The translations under genes and the position numbers were made by a program. A stretch of 64,000 nt of DNA from Eutreptiella sp. 'Long Island Sound 2002' (Eukaryota; Euglenozoa; Euglenophyceae; Eutreptiales; Eutreptiaceae), in NCBI GenBank assembly GCA_964036045.1, contig OZ038379.1:184250897-184314896 (forward strand), written 5' to 3'. The notes under the pieces were generated by a model. It was not told where the DNA came from. It did not search any database and saw only the letters and a program-made list of their open reading frames with translations. Below, piece by piece: positions 32,231-42,276 of this stretch. The stretch's first letter is position 1. Each line of letters begins with the position of its first letter.

Positions 32231-34375
32231 ATGAGCCCATCACGTCAACAACGCATCAACGAACACACGCATGGCTGTGTCGCCGTCCAGGTCTTGCACT
32301 GCCTACAATCTGTACTCTTGGATCTGCATGGGACTCCAAGCTGTTTTGATGAACTACAAGCTCAGCGTCGTTGTAATCCAGGGCATTTTTTGGTAGCCCT
32401 ACAGTTTTTGGAGGGTTTGGGTGTGCTGGAGTGTCGCCATGGCGCGTGGAGCTGTGGCCCAAAGCACTTTCAATGGCAAGAGATACCTTATACCAAACTA
32501 GCCGTGTTCTTGCACATCAATATACAAGGGGCCTTGCAAGGCACTGCCCCTTGCACCTCGTTGTCGGACATGGTCTATTGGTGGTCTGAAGGTCGTGACC
32601 AGTTTCTAGAATCCCAGATCCTTCATTTTGTTGATGGTGCCGTCGTGACCCCCCTTATCATCGGCCTGTTGAAGACTAATCTTCTTTCTGATTCCGATCC
32701 GGATCCAGAAAATATGCGTGTCCCTGATCCGACTCTGCACTCGGCCATCTGCAAACTATTCCAAGCGCTTGGGCTGCATCTACCTAGTGACAGTCTGCAC
32801 GGTATTCAGCTTACCCCGCTTGGCCGAGGCATCCTGAACAACCCACACTTGTACGACGTCGTTGGTTCATATTTTCCTTTACTCCAGAGTATGGAAGACG
32901 TTGTCTTTGGGGATTGCAAGACCGTGTTCGAAGCGCTGCCTAATGGTGAGGAAAGGCGTGTGGATCGCACATTGAATGTGCGCGGTTCGGGAAAGTGGCA
33001 TGTGCCGTACTTTTTGGCGCTGGCGGAGCAGCTCAACGGCATCTTCAACAACGTCCAATTCTCTGACCGACCCGAGTATGCCGCGGATATGGGTTGTGGG
33101 GATGGAACCTTGTTGCTGGCGATCTACGACTTTATCAGAAATAACACGGATCGGGGAAGAATTTTGGATGAATTCCCATTGACTGTGATAGGTGCTGATT
33201 TCACACAGGCCTCGTTGCAGGAAACTGCTGCAACCCTGGAGATGGTACCTCATATCCTGGTGCAGGCAGACATTGGAAACCCGGCAGCATTTTTGCAGGA
33301 TCTCCGAACGCAGTACAGCATAGGCCCTGACAGGGTCATGCATGTCCGATCTTTCCTGGATCACGACCGCCCGTTCGTTCCCTTGGGACGAAGCGCCTCC
33401 GGCTGGGAACGATGCGCCTTTGGAGGCACATTCATGGACGCCAAGGGCCAGATCATTGCACCCCGTGACATGGTCCAGAACCTTCTGGAGCACATGGAGC
33501 GATGGAGTGCAGTGGTTGGCCGACATGGCGTCACAGTGCTCGAGGTGCATCTTTCAGACCCGATAGTTGTCCGCGAGCGTGCCAAGGAGTTCGTCAGTCT
33601 CTCTTTTGATGCATTAGGAGCATGGTCATCCCAGTATCTGCTTGAGCCACACGTCTGGCTCTTGTGTGCTGCGGGGGCTGGGCTCTACTGCAAGCAGTTT
33701 GTGGGGTTCCCTCCACAACAGTCCATTACCCGCATCACTCTTTGCCATCTGCAACGTCGCCTGTATCATCTGCAGCTGGCCCAGTTGGAGGACATCGGTG
33801 AGATGCTGCAGATAGCAACAACCCGGTGGGATCCATGCCTTTGCCCCGAACGGGAAACCCTCTGCACCCTGATTTCCACCTTTCCTCAACTGCGGCTCTT
33901 GTTCAAGGAAGGGGCCCGGACCATTGCATGGGTGGCCGCGCAGCGTGTTGCCAATGCCGAATTCCGCGACGGATTGAGTGAGCCGGATGTTATCCACCTG
34001 GGCAGCCCAGAGGGGTGTTACATCCAGTTGTTGGGCATTTTCATAGCTTCAGGTTACGACGGTGTTGGGGACCAGATCATTCGATTTGCTTTGTTGTATT
34101 TCTCTCTGCACCCCCGGGTGCGAGCCGTGCTTGGCATCACGCAGTTCTCTGCGTTTGCAACCGACTGCGGGGTCATGGAAGCAGCGGAATATCTGCGCAG
34201 CAAGCGAGACCCAACCGTCGCGTGGCATGCCGAAGGGGTTGCACACCTCGTTCGTTTGCTCCCAGGCTACCGCCCCCTGGACCAGGCAAGCGGCGGGTAT
34301 GGCATTGTCATACGGTACGACCTGCAAACAATAAGAGGCCTTTTCTGCACAGCGCCTGCCGGAGCAGGCGAGTAG
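32231..34375 (+). CDS. PKS loading part: methyltransferase-GNAT didomain
   Basis: 714 residues from ATG to TAG. The N-terminal ~250 residues look like the helical adaptor of AprA/SxtA-type methyltransferases. The SAM-binding motif DMGCGDG is near residue 285, and HVRSFLDHDRPF (about 370) is a segment I associate with that family. From about 545 to 705 lies a GNAT-fold domain with a G-x-G loop (GYDGVGDQI) and a closing LLPGYRPLDQASGGYG. In AprA and SxtA, MT-GNAT pairs methylate malonyl units and decarboxylate them to give a starter acyl-ACP; that role is inferred here. The next domain downstream is a carrier protein in the same frame, separated only by TAG, so this is either a separate protein or the front of a broken larger one. 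Confidence 0.78.
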   Translation: MSPSRQQRINEHTHGCVAVQVLHCLQSVLLDLHGTPSCFDELQAQRRCNPGHFLVALQFLEGLGVLECRHGAWSCGPKHFQWQEIPYTKLAVFLHINIQGALQGTAPCTSLSDMVYWWSEGRDQFLESQILHFVDGAVVTPLIIGLLKTNLLSDSDPDPENMRVPDPTLHSAICKLFQALGLHLPSDSLHGIQLTPLGRGILNNPHLYDVVGSYFPLLQSMEDVVFGDCKTVFEALPNGEERRVDRTLNVRGSGKWHVPYFLALAEQLNGIFNNVQFSDRPEYAADMGCGDGTLLLAIYDFIRNNTDRGRILDEFPLTVIGADFTQASLQETAATLEMVPHILVQADIGNPAAFLQDLRTQYSIGPDRVMHVRSFLDHDRPFVPLGRSASGWERCAFGGTFMDAKGQIIAPRDMVQNLLEHMERWSAVVGRHGVTVLEVHLSDPIVVRERAKEFVSLSFDALGAWSSQYLLEPHVWLLCAAGAGLYCKQFVGFPPQQSITRITLCHLQRRLYHLQLAQLEDIGEMLQIATTRWDPCLCPERETLCTLISTFPQLRLLFKEGARTIAWVAAQRVANAEFRDGLSEPDVIHLGSPEGCYIQLLGIFIASGYDGVGDQIIRFALLYFSLHPRVRAVLGITQFSAFATDCGVMEAAEYLRSKRDPTVAWHAEGVAHLVRLLPGYRPLDQASGGYGIVIRYDLQTIRGLFCTAPAGAGE

Positions 34376-37300
34376 CAAGGGGCCAACAAACTGCATCCCA
34401 AAGATGGTGTGGACTTCGAAGGGGTCCTTTCACGACTTATGCAGATGCTTGCAGACCATGGGCTAAGTGGTCTGGATCCTCAATCTTCCCTCCCGGACAT
34501 CTGTCCAAAGGCAGGTCTGATCCCACAAATTCAGTCTCAACTCGAAGAGACTTTTGACTTGTCACTACCGAGCGCTGCATTGTATGATCTCCCACTACTC
34601 GCCATCGTTGGATTTTTGATCGGAGCGACAGTGCAGGCGCCACCAGGCAGGCCCGCATACAACGCGCACAACACCGCAGCCGCAGGCGTACGAGAGAGAG
34701 GGACAACCACAAGTTGGATGGGGCAGCTCCTGAACGCCAATGAGCAGCAGCGAACGGGGATGATCACCGCAAAAGTGCTGTCTATCATGAGTACGCAGGG
34801 GATTGAAACCGAAGCTGTTGACGGGTCCACGACTTGGGGGAGCGCCGGGCTGGACTCCCTTCACATGGTGGAAGTGAGGAATGGGACGAAGAAAGCATTG
34901 AGAGATGCGATGACCTTGGGCAATACGCTGCTGCTTGACTACCTCACTCTGAGCGCGCTGGTTGGCCATATTGAGAGCACGGTGTTCTCTCGAGGGGCTG
35001 CAGTCCCAGCCGTGATGTCTCTGGCTGTGAAGGTGGAGCCCACAGCGGTGGTGGGGATGGCGTGCCGGTTCCCTAGGGCCTGCAGCAGCCCTGACAGGTT
35101 TTGGCGGTACCTGCAACAAGCAGGGGATGCTGCGGGGGAGATCCCCTTCCTCCGGATGGACTGGAGGAAGTGGTATGACCCAACCGGAACTGCTGTGGGC
35201 TCGTCGTATACCAACCATGGAGCGTTTATCGAGGACGTTGCGATGTTTGACAACAAGTACTTCGAGATTTCAGTGGCTGAAGCCACGCTGATGGATCCTC
35301 GACAGCGCGTCGCATTGGAAGTTGGGTCTCAGGCCTTGCGAGAGTGCAGTCTGCCAGGCGGCATTAAGACTCCGGTTGGGACATATGCCGCCGCAGGGAC
35401 CGGGGAGTTTGAGTGTCTGCAAGATCCGGCCGGCGTTCGGAGTCCATATGCAGCAACGGGGGCTGCCGCGCCCATCGTAGCCAACCGCCTGGCGTATACG
35501 TTTGTGTTCACCGGCCCGTCCGCAACCATCGATACGGCATGTTCGTCGTCATTGGTGGCGGTGGATGCAGCATGCAAGGCCTTGCACGCCCAAGACTGTG
35601 AGCAGGCGGTGGTGGTGGGGGTCAATCTGATGCTGAACAAGCAGACGTTTGTCAAGTATTGCGCTACCGGGATGCTGTCGAGAAAGGGCAGGTGTGCCAC
35701 GTTCTCGAACAGGGCTGATGGATATTTGCGCGGCGAAGGGTGTGGTGCCGTTGTGTTGCAGCCGCTGTCCCCCGCGTTGGAGACGGGGCCTGTGCTTTGG
35801 GGCGTCATCCATGGGGCGGCGGTCAACCAGGATGGGCGGACCGCAACCCTGACCGCTCCTTGTGGCCCTGCACAGGAGGCGGTGGTGCAGAGAGCCGTGG
35901 AGAGTACCGGGCAGTTGCCTCGCGACGTGACGTATGTGGAGGCTCATGGGACAGGTACCCCGCTTGGTGACCCGCAGGAAGTTGCGGCGCTGGCAAATGT
36001 GTTTGCAACGCGTGAGACACAACTGCTGGTCGGAGCAGCCAAAACCAACGTCGGACACTTGGAGTGGGCCGCAGGCATGGTCGGGCTCGTCAAGGCCATA
36101 CTCTGTCTGCATCATCAGCAGGTGCCTGGCAACATCCACTGCCGGAGGCTTAGCCCAGAAGTGCAGGAGTCACGGGCCCAGTGCCCGATTGCATTACCCA
36201 GCGAGTGCAATGCCGTGAGCATCGGGTACGGTGGAGTGTCATCGTTTGGGTTTGGGGGGACCAATGGGCATGTTGTCGTAGGGGCCGCCCCTGAGGGCAG
36301 TGTGCCCCCAGCAGCTTTGGCGATAGTGTGGCCACGGGAGGCATTTCCATGGCACACTGCACCCCACCCGCTTCTGGGCAGCTTTGAGAAGGAGGAGCAG
36401 AGGATTGTGTGGACAGCGCAATGGGACGGACATATTGTGGAGTACTTATCAAACCATCGTGTGCGAGATGTGGCATTGGTACCAGGGGCCTGCTACTTGG
36501 AGATGGTTGCGCCTGCAGTTGAGCAGATATTTGGCGACGTGGCGTACAAGTTGGTTGATGTGAGGTTTGAAACGGCCATGTACTTGGATGTGGACAATCT
36601 GCCAAAAGTGCGAATGCTGATGAATCCTGAGGAGGGACAGCCGGAGGGGACAGGGGACTGGAGGATCAGCATTGAGTCCACGAGCAGTCCAGGGAATGAG
36701 TGGGTTTTGCATGTGACCCTACGACTCCGTGTGGGTCAACCCATGCCGGCGGCGGGGATCAATGTTGAGGAGGTGAGCAGTCAACTTGGAGAAGGGATGG
36801 AATGTGGGGATGGGTTCTACGAGACACTGGGGAACTCATATGGAGGTGATTTCCGCTCGTTGCGGACTGTGTGGCAGGGGGCAAGGAGGTGGATTGGGAA
36901 GATTGAACTCCCCACTGCCAACAGTGAGACTCCGGCATTTCTGCGCACCTGTGCATGGCTGGACAGCGAAACACATGTGGGTACGTGCCATCTGGAGGTG
37001 GCTGACAGGCAACCGGGGCTGTTTGTAGCCGAGATGGAGTCATACCATGTGAGTGGGACGAGTCGCAGATGGCTGACTGAGTTGTGGAGTCATGCGGAGA
37101 TTGAGAGAGACGGGGAACGAAGCCGCATCAGCGTGTATAACACTGAGGGGAGTATGTTGGTACAGATGAAAGGGCTGAAGGTTGGGATCTTTCAGCCACA
37201 CAGGCAGCAGGATGTCAGTACCGATGTTTGGGTGCAGTGTGCCTCAGGGCCGGGGCTGGATGGCAGCGTGGAGAGGATTCTGCCCCGTATGGTACAAGAG

Positions 37301-39646
37301 CTGCACTGGGCGGTGGTCAGTAGGATGGAAGCCCAGCTGCCGGTGTGCGTGGTGGTGAGGGACGAGGAATTGGCGGCGTATGTGAGGTCTTGGAAGGTTG
37401 AGTACCCCTCGTGGAGGGTGACATGCGTGATGGCAGATGAGGATCCTGGCGGGACGCCTTATGATGGTGCAGGGGAGGAATGGAGAGTTGTTGGTTGTGT
37501 GTGGAGTGTCAGGCGGCTGCAAAGATCCAACCTGCCTCCTGTGGTATGCTGCGTACAGTTACCTGCCCGCGAAATGCTGACGAACCTCAGGATAGTGGAG
37601 GCTCGTCGTGCGGTGCCTTCGGCGGAGTCTGTGGCAGTGAGGGTCTGTGCAGTGGGTCTCAACTTCAGAGACGTGCTGAATGTCCTCGGCATGTACCCTA
37701 GGGACCCGGGGCCACCCGGAGGCGACTGTGCGGGAGTAGAGGCTGCGGTGGGGGCCAGTGTGGACGGGTTGACAATTGGCGACCGTGTGTTTGGGATGGC
37801 ATGCGGATCATTCGCTGCGTACACAATTTCGCAGGTACCGCTTCTGAGACTGATGGCATCCACAATGTTGTTCAAAGCCGCTGCAAGTCTGCCAAGCTTA
37901 ATTACGACTGTGTACCGTGTACTTGTAGAGTGCGCACAGTTACAAAGAGGCCATCGGGTATTGGTTCATGCAGCGGCCGGTGGGGTTGCGCTGACGGCCA
38001 TTCACTATGCAGGCAAACTCGGCTGTGAAGTGGTTGGGACAGTGGGATCCAAAAGGAAGCATGCGTACCTGCGTTCACTGGAGGTCATGCAGATTGCTTC
38101 TTCACGACACGCAGATGCATTCCGCACGAGTCTTCAAAAGTACGGAGCTGTGGACATGGTGCTCAATAGCCTCTCTGGGGACTTCATCGAGGCCTCCCTA
38201 GCAGCGCTCAAACCCGAAGGTCTTTTTTGTGAGATTGGGAAGCGTGGGATCTGGTCTGCATCAGAGGTAGCTCAAGTGCGGCCCGATGTAAAGTATCACA
38301 CGATTGCGATTGACACGCTGATCGCTGAGCAGCCCATGCAATTCCAATCGCTGTTTGAGCAGGCCATGAGGTTTGGTGCACCAGAGCTGCCCATCGCCGA
38401 ATTCCCGATTCAGCAAGTGGTAGAAGCTTTGCAATACATGAGGGAAGGTCAGCACATTTGGAGGGTTGTTGTGACACAGCCCTTGCTGGTATGTGGGGAG
38501 GCAAGGTACCTGGTTACTGGCAGCCTTGGGCACATTGGCCGGCTTGTTGTGCGGGCGCTTTTCGCACAGGGTGCGCAGAAGTTTGTGGTTTTATCATCTA
38601 CAAGGTGCGAGTTGCCTGAGGACTGGGAGTCAGACCTGCGGCCCACTGTTGTGAGATGTGATGTGGCAGACCGCCACAGGGTGGAGGAGGTGTTTAGGAC
38701 GTTTCCGGACATCAAAGGCATTGTGCATGCAGCCGGAGTGCTTGCGGATCAAACGCTGCCTAACCTCCAGCCTGCAGCCTTTGAGCAAGTGTACAGACCC
38801 AAAGTGAAGGGGGCGCAAAATTTGCATGAGTCCACGCAGCACCTGCATATTGACTTCTTTGTGTTGTTCTCATCGACTGCCAGTGGCTTTGGGGCTGCTG
38901 GGCAGGCCAACTACGCAGCAGCAAACGGATTCCTGGATGCATTGGCCATGAAGAGGCGAAGGGAAGGCCTTCCTGCAGTTTCCATCAGATGGGGTGCATG
39001 GGCAGTAGGTGGGATGGCGACCGAGTCTACGTTTCGGTGCGGTCTGCAGAATGGGCTGCTGCCCTTATCCCCAGAAGCGGGCACAGGGTATCTGCTGCGA
39101 CTGATGAGGCATGCCCTTTCTGCTGTGGTTACCTTGTGCCCTCTGGATCCCACATGCCTGCCCCCTCTGCCGTACTTCAGTGCCCTTCGTGCGTTCTCGC
39201 ATCGACATGGTGGGATGGATGGTCCTACACCAAGCTGCATCCACGGGTTGCAGAGCCTTGATGAAGAAGGGCGGCGAAGATCTGTCCGCTTAACAGTGCG
39301 TGGTGTGCTTGATGCCGTTGGTGTGGGAGAGGTGGAGGATAATATGCAGTTGGGGGAGGCAGGGCTGGACTCACTGGGGATGGTGGAGGTGCGGAACTGG
39401 AGCGGTATGAAGTGCCTCACCCATACCCGCTGCCCACCCTGTGGCGCTCTTCGCATCAGGAATTTTCCTGGGCTGATTCCCAGCCTTATGGCATCCCGAT
39501 TTCTGTGGGATTTCTGTAAAATACCCCAGAAATCATCATTTTTCGTCATTTTGGGCTGGCGACGACGTTCGTCGCCTGCGCGACGCAGCCCCAGATCGAA
39601 GTTTTATTTCACGATTTCTGAAGATTTTAATCAATTTTATTATTGA
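34376..39646 (+). CDS. PKS module 1: ACP-ACP-KS-DH-ER-KR-ACP, truncated by insertion
   Basis: The frame is open from 34376; the first in-frame ATG is 34439. Residues below count from 34409. A first carrier-like domain (10-70) has PKAGLIPQ where the Ser motif should be. The second ACP has GLDSL (about 149). KS runs from about 212, with Cys 378 (ACSSS), His 513 (EAHGTGTP) and His 550 (NVGHLE) all present. DH follows directly with no AT: His 683 in an HxxxDxxxxP motif, and Arg 846 where the catalytic Asp is expected. ER about 1059-1340 (NFRDVLN; AAAGGVA). KR from about 1367 (VTGSLGHIG; GQANYAAAN). A third ACP begins with GLDSL (about 1653) and is cut at 39397 by the LTR element; the frame runs 83 codons into the LTR before stopping. 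Confidence 0.88.
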   Translation, partial: QGANKLHPKDGVDFEGVLSRLMQMLADHGLSGLDPQSSLPDICPKAGLIPQIQSQLEETFDLSLPSAALYDLPLLAIVGFLIGATVQAPPGRPAYNAHNTAAAGVRERGTTTSWMGQLLNANEQQRTGMITAKVLSIMSTQGIETEAVDGSTTWGSAGLDSLHMVEVRNGTKKALRDAMTLGNTLLLDYLTLSALVGHIESTVFSRGAAVPAVMSLAVKVEPTAVVGMACRFPRACSSPDRFWRYLQQAGDAAGEIPFLRMDWRKWYDPTGTAVGSSYTNHGAFIEDVAMFDNKYFEISVAEATLMDPRQRVALEVGSQALRECSLPGGIKTPVGTYAAAGTGEFECLQDPAGVRSPYAATGAAAPIVANRLAYTFVFTGPSATIDTACSSSLVAVDAACKALHAQDCEQAVVVGVNLMLNKQTFVKYCATGMLSRKGRCATFSNRADGYLRGEGCGAVVLQPLSPALETGPVLWGVIHGAAVNQDGRTATLTAPCGPAQEAVVQRAVESTGQLPRDVTYVEAHGTGTPLGDPQEVAALANVFATRETQLLVGAAKTNVGHLEWAAGMVGLVKAILCLHHQQVPGNIHCRRLSPEVQESRAQCPIALPSECNAVSIGYGGVSSFGFGGTNGHVVVGAAPEGSVPPAALAIVWPREAFPWHTAPHPLLGSFEKEEQRIVWTAQWDGHIVEYLSNHRVRDVALVPGACYLEMVAPAVEQIFGDVAYKLVDVRFETAMYLDVDNLPKVRMLMNPEEGQPEGTGDWRISIESTSSPGNEWVLHVTLRLRVGQPMPAAGINVEEVSSQLGEGMECGDGFYETLGNSYGGDFRSLRTVWQGARRWIGKIELPTANSETPAFLRTCAWLDSETHVGTCHLEVADRQPGLFVAEMESYHVSGTSRRWLTELWSHAEIERDGERSRISVYNTEGSMLVQMKGLKVGIFQPHRQQDVSTDVWVQCASGPGLDGSVERILPRMVQELHWAVVSRMEAQLPVCVVVRDEELAAYVRSWKVEYPSWRVTCVMADEDPGGTPYDGAGEEWRVVGCVWSVRRLQRSNLPPVVCCVQLPAREMLTNLRIVEARRAVPSAESVAVRVCAVGLNFRDVLNVLGMYPRDPGPPGGDCAGVEAAVGASVDGLTIGDRVFGMACGSFAAYTISQVPLLRLMASTMLFKAAASLPSLITTVYRVLVECAQLQRGHRVLVHAAAGGVALTAIHYAGKLGCEVVGTVGSKRKHAYLRSLEVMQIASSRHADAFRTSLQKYGAVDMVLNSLSGDFIEASLAALKPEGLFCEIGKRGIWSASEVAQVRPDVKYHTIAIDTLIAEQPMQFQSLFEQAMRFGAPELPIAEFPIQQVVEALQYMREGQHIWRVVVTQPLLVCGEARYLVTGSLGHIGRLVVRALFAQGAQKFVVLSSTRCELPEDWESDLRPTVVRCDVADRHRVEEVFRTFPDIKGIVHAAGVLADQTLPNLQPAAFEQVYRPKVKGAQNLHESTQHLHIDFFVLFSSTASGFGAAGQANYAAANGFLDALAMKRRREGLPAVSIRWGAWAVGGMATESTFRCGLQNGLLPLSPEAGTGYLLRLMRHALSAVVTLCPLDPTCLPPLPYFSALRAFSHRHGGMDGPTPSCIHGLQSLDEEGRRRSVRLTVRGVLDAVGVGEVEDNMQLGEAGLDSLGMVEVRNWSGMKCLTHTRCPPCGALRIRNFPGLIPSLMASRFLWDFCKIPQKSSFFVILGWRRRSSPARRSPRSKFYFTISEDFNQFYY
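39394..39397. repeat. Target-site duplication GAAC (left)
   Basis: GAAC before the LTR element and again at 42077-42080. The uninterrupted paralogous ACP (57909-57919) reads GCGGAACGGGCTG, which confirms the junction. Confidence 0.85.
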
Positions 39647-40306
39647 TTTATCGTTTTTAGAAACATAGGAATATAACGTGACCTTTTTCGCGGCGTTCCG
39701 CGAAGGTCAATTTTTGCGAAGTCAGTCACGTTCACGATTTTTTTAGAAAATCCTGAGGCGATGCCAGGAATCAGCCAGACGCCCATGGCGTGGCCCAACA
39801 GTGGCCCTCTTCAAATATTGTTTGAATTGGGACAGAAACGCGTCGTGTTAGCTACGCGACGCATTGGGGGGAGACACGCGAAACGAGTGTTTTTGGCTCA
39901 AAAATCACTATATTTCACTGTTTTTCGCCCAAAAACCACTGTTTGGCCCAGTTTCGGCAGGATCTCAGTGGAGATCCTGATGGCGACGACTCGTAGCCGT
40001 CAGATTGTTTGATGGCGGCGACGCCGCCGCCTTCATTTCGTCCACTCTTCTAAGCTATTTTATAGTATAGAAGTGTTACATATACATATTACTTGTCTAC
40101 ATGTTTATATTGTCTACATATACCTTCATCTCTTGCCTAGGACGCCAGATTGTGTCATGGCCGAGGCAAGGATCACAGAATTCTCTGGAGAAACCCAAAC
40201 TGATGGAAGATCAGCGAGAATTTCAAGAGGAAGTCTTGGATTTCATGGGATTGGGGTCGTGCATGCCAAGGGAAGCTTGGAGGTTGCCCTCCCCCCAACC
40301 TCTTCA
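39398..40306 (+). repeat. 5' LTR of the 2.7-kb element
   Basis: 909 bp. CGACG-rich segments and a short inverted repeat (CTTCTA...TAGAAG, about 40048-40073) are present in both LTRs. The primer-binding site after it is not obvious: the following bases are AAAGAATTCTGCC, not TGG-led. Confidence 0.88.
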
Positions 40307-41166
40307 AAAGAATTCTGCCGATGCCAAGGCCACCAAGGCGGTGTGACGGTCTGCGGACGACGACGACGCCCAGACTGCAGTGAATTGTCGACGACGACGC
40401 CCAGACGTCGACATCTGCAGGAGCTAAGGTCCAGGGCATCAACGTGATGAAGGAGGAACTCCTTGACTCCTACGATGGGTAGAAGACCCTATAGAGCCCC
40501 CAAGTCCATCATGTGACTGGGCGACGACCACAGCGACGACGACGCCATCTGCGAACCGCCACAAGCAGGCGTGCTAATTCGTCGCCTTGGGTTGGTTGGC
40601 AGCGCACAACCAACCCTAAACAGGCGCGGGGCGCCTTGGGTAGGAAATGACCCTAAATGCACCAAATCAGGCGCGTTAATTCGTCGCCTTGGGTTGCGAA
40701 TGGACCCTAAACAGGCACGAGGAATTCGTCGCCTTGGGTAGGAAATGACCCTAAATTCAGGCACGAGGAATTCGTTGCCTTGGGTTTGACCCTAAATAAT
40801 TTTTTTTCCGCATCTGAATTTATTGAATTATTATGTTTCCATGCCCATGGAGAAAAAGGGCGAATATGTGCGCCTCAGCGCCATCAGTCAGGTCAGAAGG
40901 ACCTGCAGCGCCCCCGGTTTGGTCACCAGAGGCTAAAGGGAGTGCCAGGGACCAGTGTGGTCGCCTGGGGGGCAATTGCCCTATGAATATATCAAAAAAA
41001 AAAAAAGAGACCTACATTTGAGTGGCATGTAAATTACTTACGAAGCCCCCCCCCCCCCCCTCACTGTCCTGCTGAATCAGTTTTGAAACCAGGGCAGTGC
41101 AGGGGTCAGAGCGCCTCCTTGGCCTTGCCTTCCTTTGGATATAGGCAAGGCTTCTAAGGAGGGGGG
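40307..41166. other. Interior of the 2.7-kb element with ~50-bp degenerate repeats
   Basis: No gene. Around 40348-40410 the string CGACGACGACGCCCAGA occurs twice. From about 40575 to 40797, GAATTCGTCGCCTTGGGT and TGACCCTAAAT recur every ~50 bp in degenerate form. An A-run (40985-40996) and a C-run (41046-41060) follow. Confidence 0.6.
41156..41166 (+). promoter_or_regulatory. Polypurine tract of the 2.7-kb element
   Basis: AAGGAGGGGGG directly precedes the TG of the right LTR, the expected primer position for plus-strand synthesis. Confidence 0.75.
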
Positions 41167-42076
41167 TGAAGCGGTATGGGGTGCCTCACCCATACCCGCT
41201 GCCCAGCCTGTGGCGCTCTTCGCATCAGGAATTTTCCTGGGCTGATTCCCAGCCTTATGGCATCCCGATTTCTGTGGGATTTCTGTAAAATACTCCAGAA
41301 ATCGTCATTTTTCGTCATTTTGGGCTGGCGACGACGTTCGTCACCTGCGCGACGCAGCCCCAGATCGAAGTTTTATTTCAGGATTTCTGAAGATTTTAAT
41401 CAATTTTATTATTGATTTATCGTTTTTAGAAATATAGGAATATAACGTGACCTTTTTCGCGGCGTTCAGCGAAGGTCAATCTTTGCGAAGTCAGTCACGT
41501 TCACGATTTTTTTAAAAAATCCTGAGGCGATCCCAGGAATCAGCCAGACGCCCATGGTGTGGCCCAACAGTGGCCCTCTTCATATATAGTGTGAATTGGG
41601 ACAGAAACGCGTCGTGTCGGCTACGCGACGCGTTTGGGGGGAGACACGCAAAATGAGTGTTTTTGGCTCAAAAATCACTATATTTCACTGTTTTTCGCCC
41701 AAAAACCACTGTTTGGCCCAGTTTGGGCAGGATCTCAGTGGGGATCCTGATGGCGACGACTCGTAGCCGTCAGATTTTCTGATGGCGGCGACGCCGCCGC
41801 CTTCATTTCGTCCACTCTTCTAAGCTATTTTATAGTATAGAAGTGGTACATATACATATTACTTGTCTACATGTTTATATTGTCTACATATACCTTCATC
41901 TCTTGCCTAGGACGCCAGATTGTGTCATGGCCGAGGCAAGGATCACAGAATTCTCTGGAGAAACCCAAACTGATGGAAGATCAGCGAGAATTTCAAGAGG
42001 AAGTCTTGGATTTCATGGGATTGGGGTCGTGCATGCCAAAGGAAGCTTGGAGGTTGCCCTCCCCCCAACCTCTTCA
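41167..42076 (+). repeat. 3' LTR of the 2.7-kb element
   Basis: 910 bp, about 2% different from the left LTR by eye. The PKS frame resumes at 42077 after the duplicated GAAC. Confidence 0.88.
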
Positions 42077-42276
42077 GAACGGGCTGAACCGAGCATTGGG
42101 GGATGAGGTGCGATTGAGCACGACTGTGCTGTTGGATGATCCGACTTCGAGTGCACTGGTGGATCATGTTGTGGGGATACTGTTTCCGGGAGAGGTTGTC
42201 AGCGGGCACACGATGCATAGACCTGCAAAAGCGGACGCAGTGGTGATTACGGGTATGGCGTGCCCATTCCCTGGCA
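42077..42276 (+). pseudogene. PKS fragment: end of ACP and first residues of KS2
   Basis: The segment encodes the C-terminal half of the ACP broken at 39397 and the linker into a KS (VVITGMACPFPG). It closely matches the uninterrupted stretch at 57915-58112. It is cut at TGGCA (42272-42276) by the chromovirus, and the KS continues at 53595 in phase. Confidence 0.88.
42272..42276. repeat. Target-site duplication TGGCA (left)
   Basis: TGGCA precedes the 5' LTR and recurs at 53590-53594 after the 3' LTR; the intact paralogue has one copy (CCCTGGCAGATGC). Confidence 0.92.

Larger units (their letters stand above)
39398..42076 (+). mobile_element. Non-coding LTR element inside the PKS, 2.7 kb
   Basis: Direct repeats of ~909 bp (39398-40306 and 41167-42076) start TG and end TTCA. 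A polypurine tract (AAGGAGGGGGG) sits immediately before the right LTR, so the element reads on the plus strand, with a 4-bp target duplication. The 860-bp interior has no coding capacity. This is a short non-autonomous LTR retrotransposon. Its insertion splits a PKS carrier-protein domain after the Ser motif. Confidence 0.88.

Noticed and set aside
32231-34375. A complete saxitoxin SxtA gene
   Set aside because: The MT-GNAT part is similar in type, but the carrier is followed by KS-DH-ER-KR modules and no class II aminotransferase is present.
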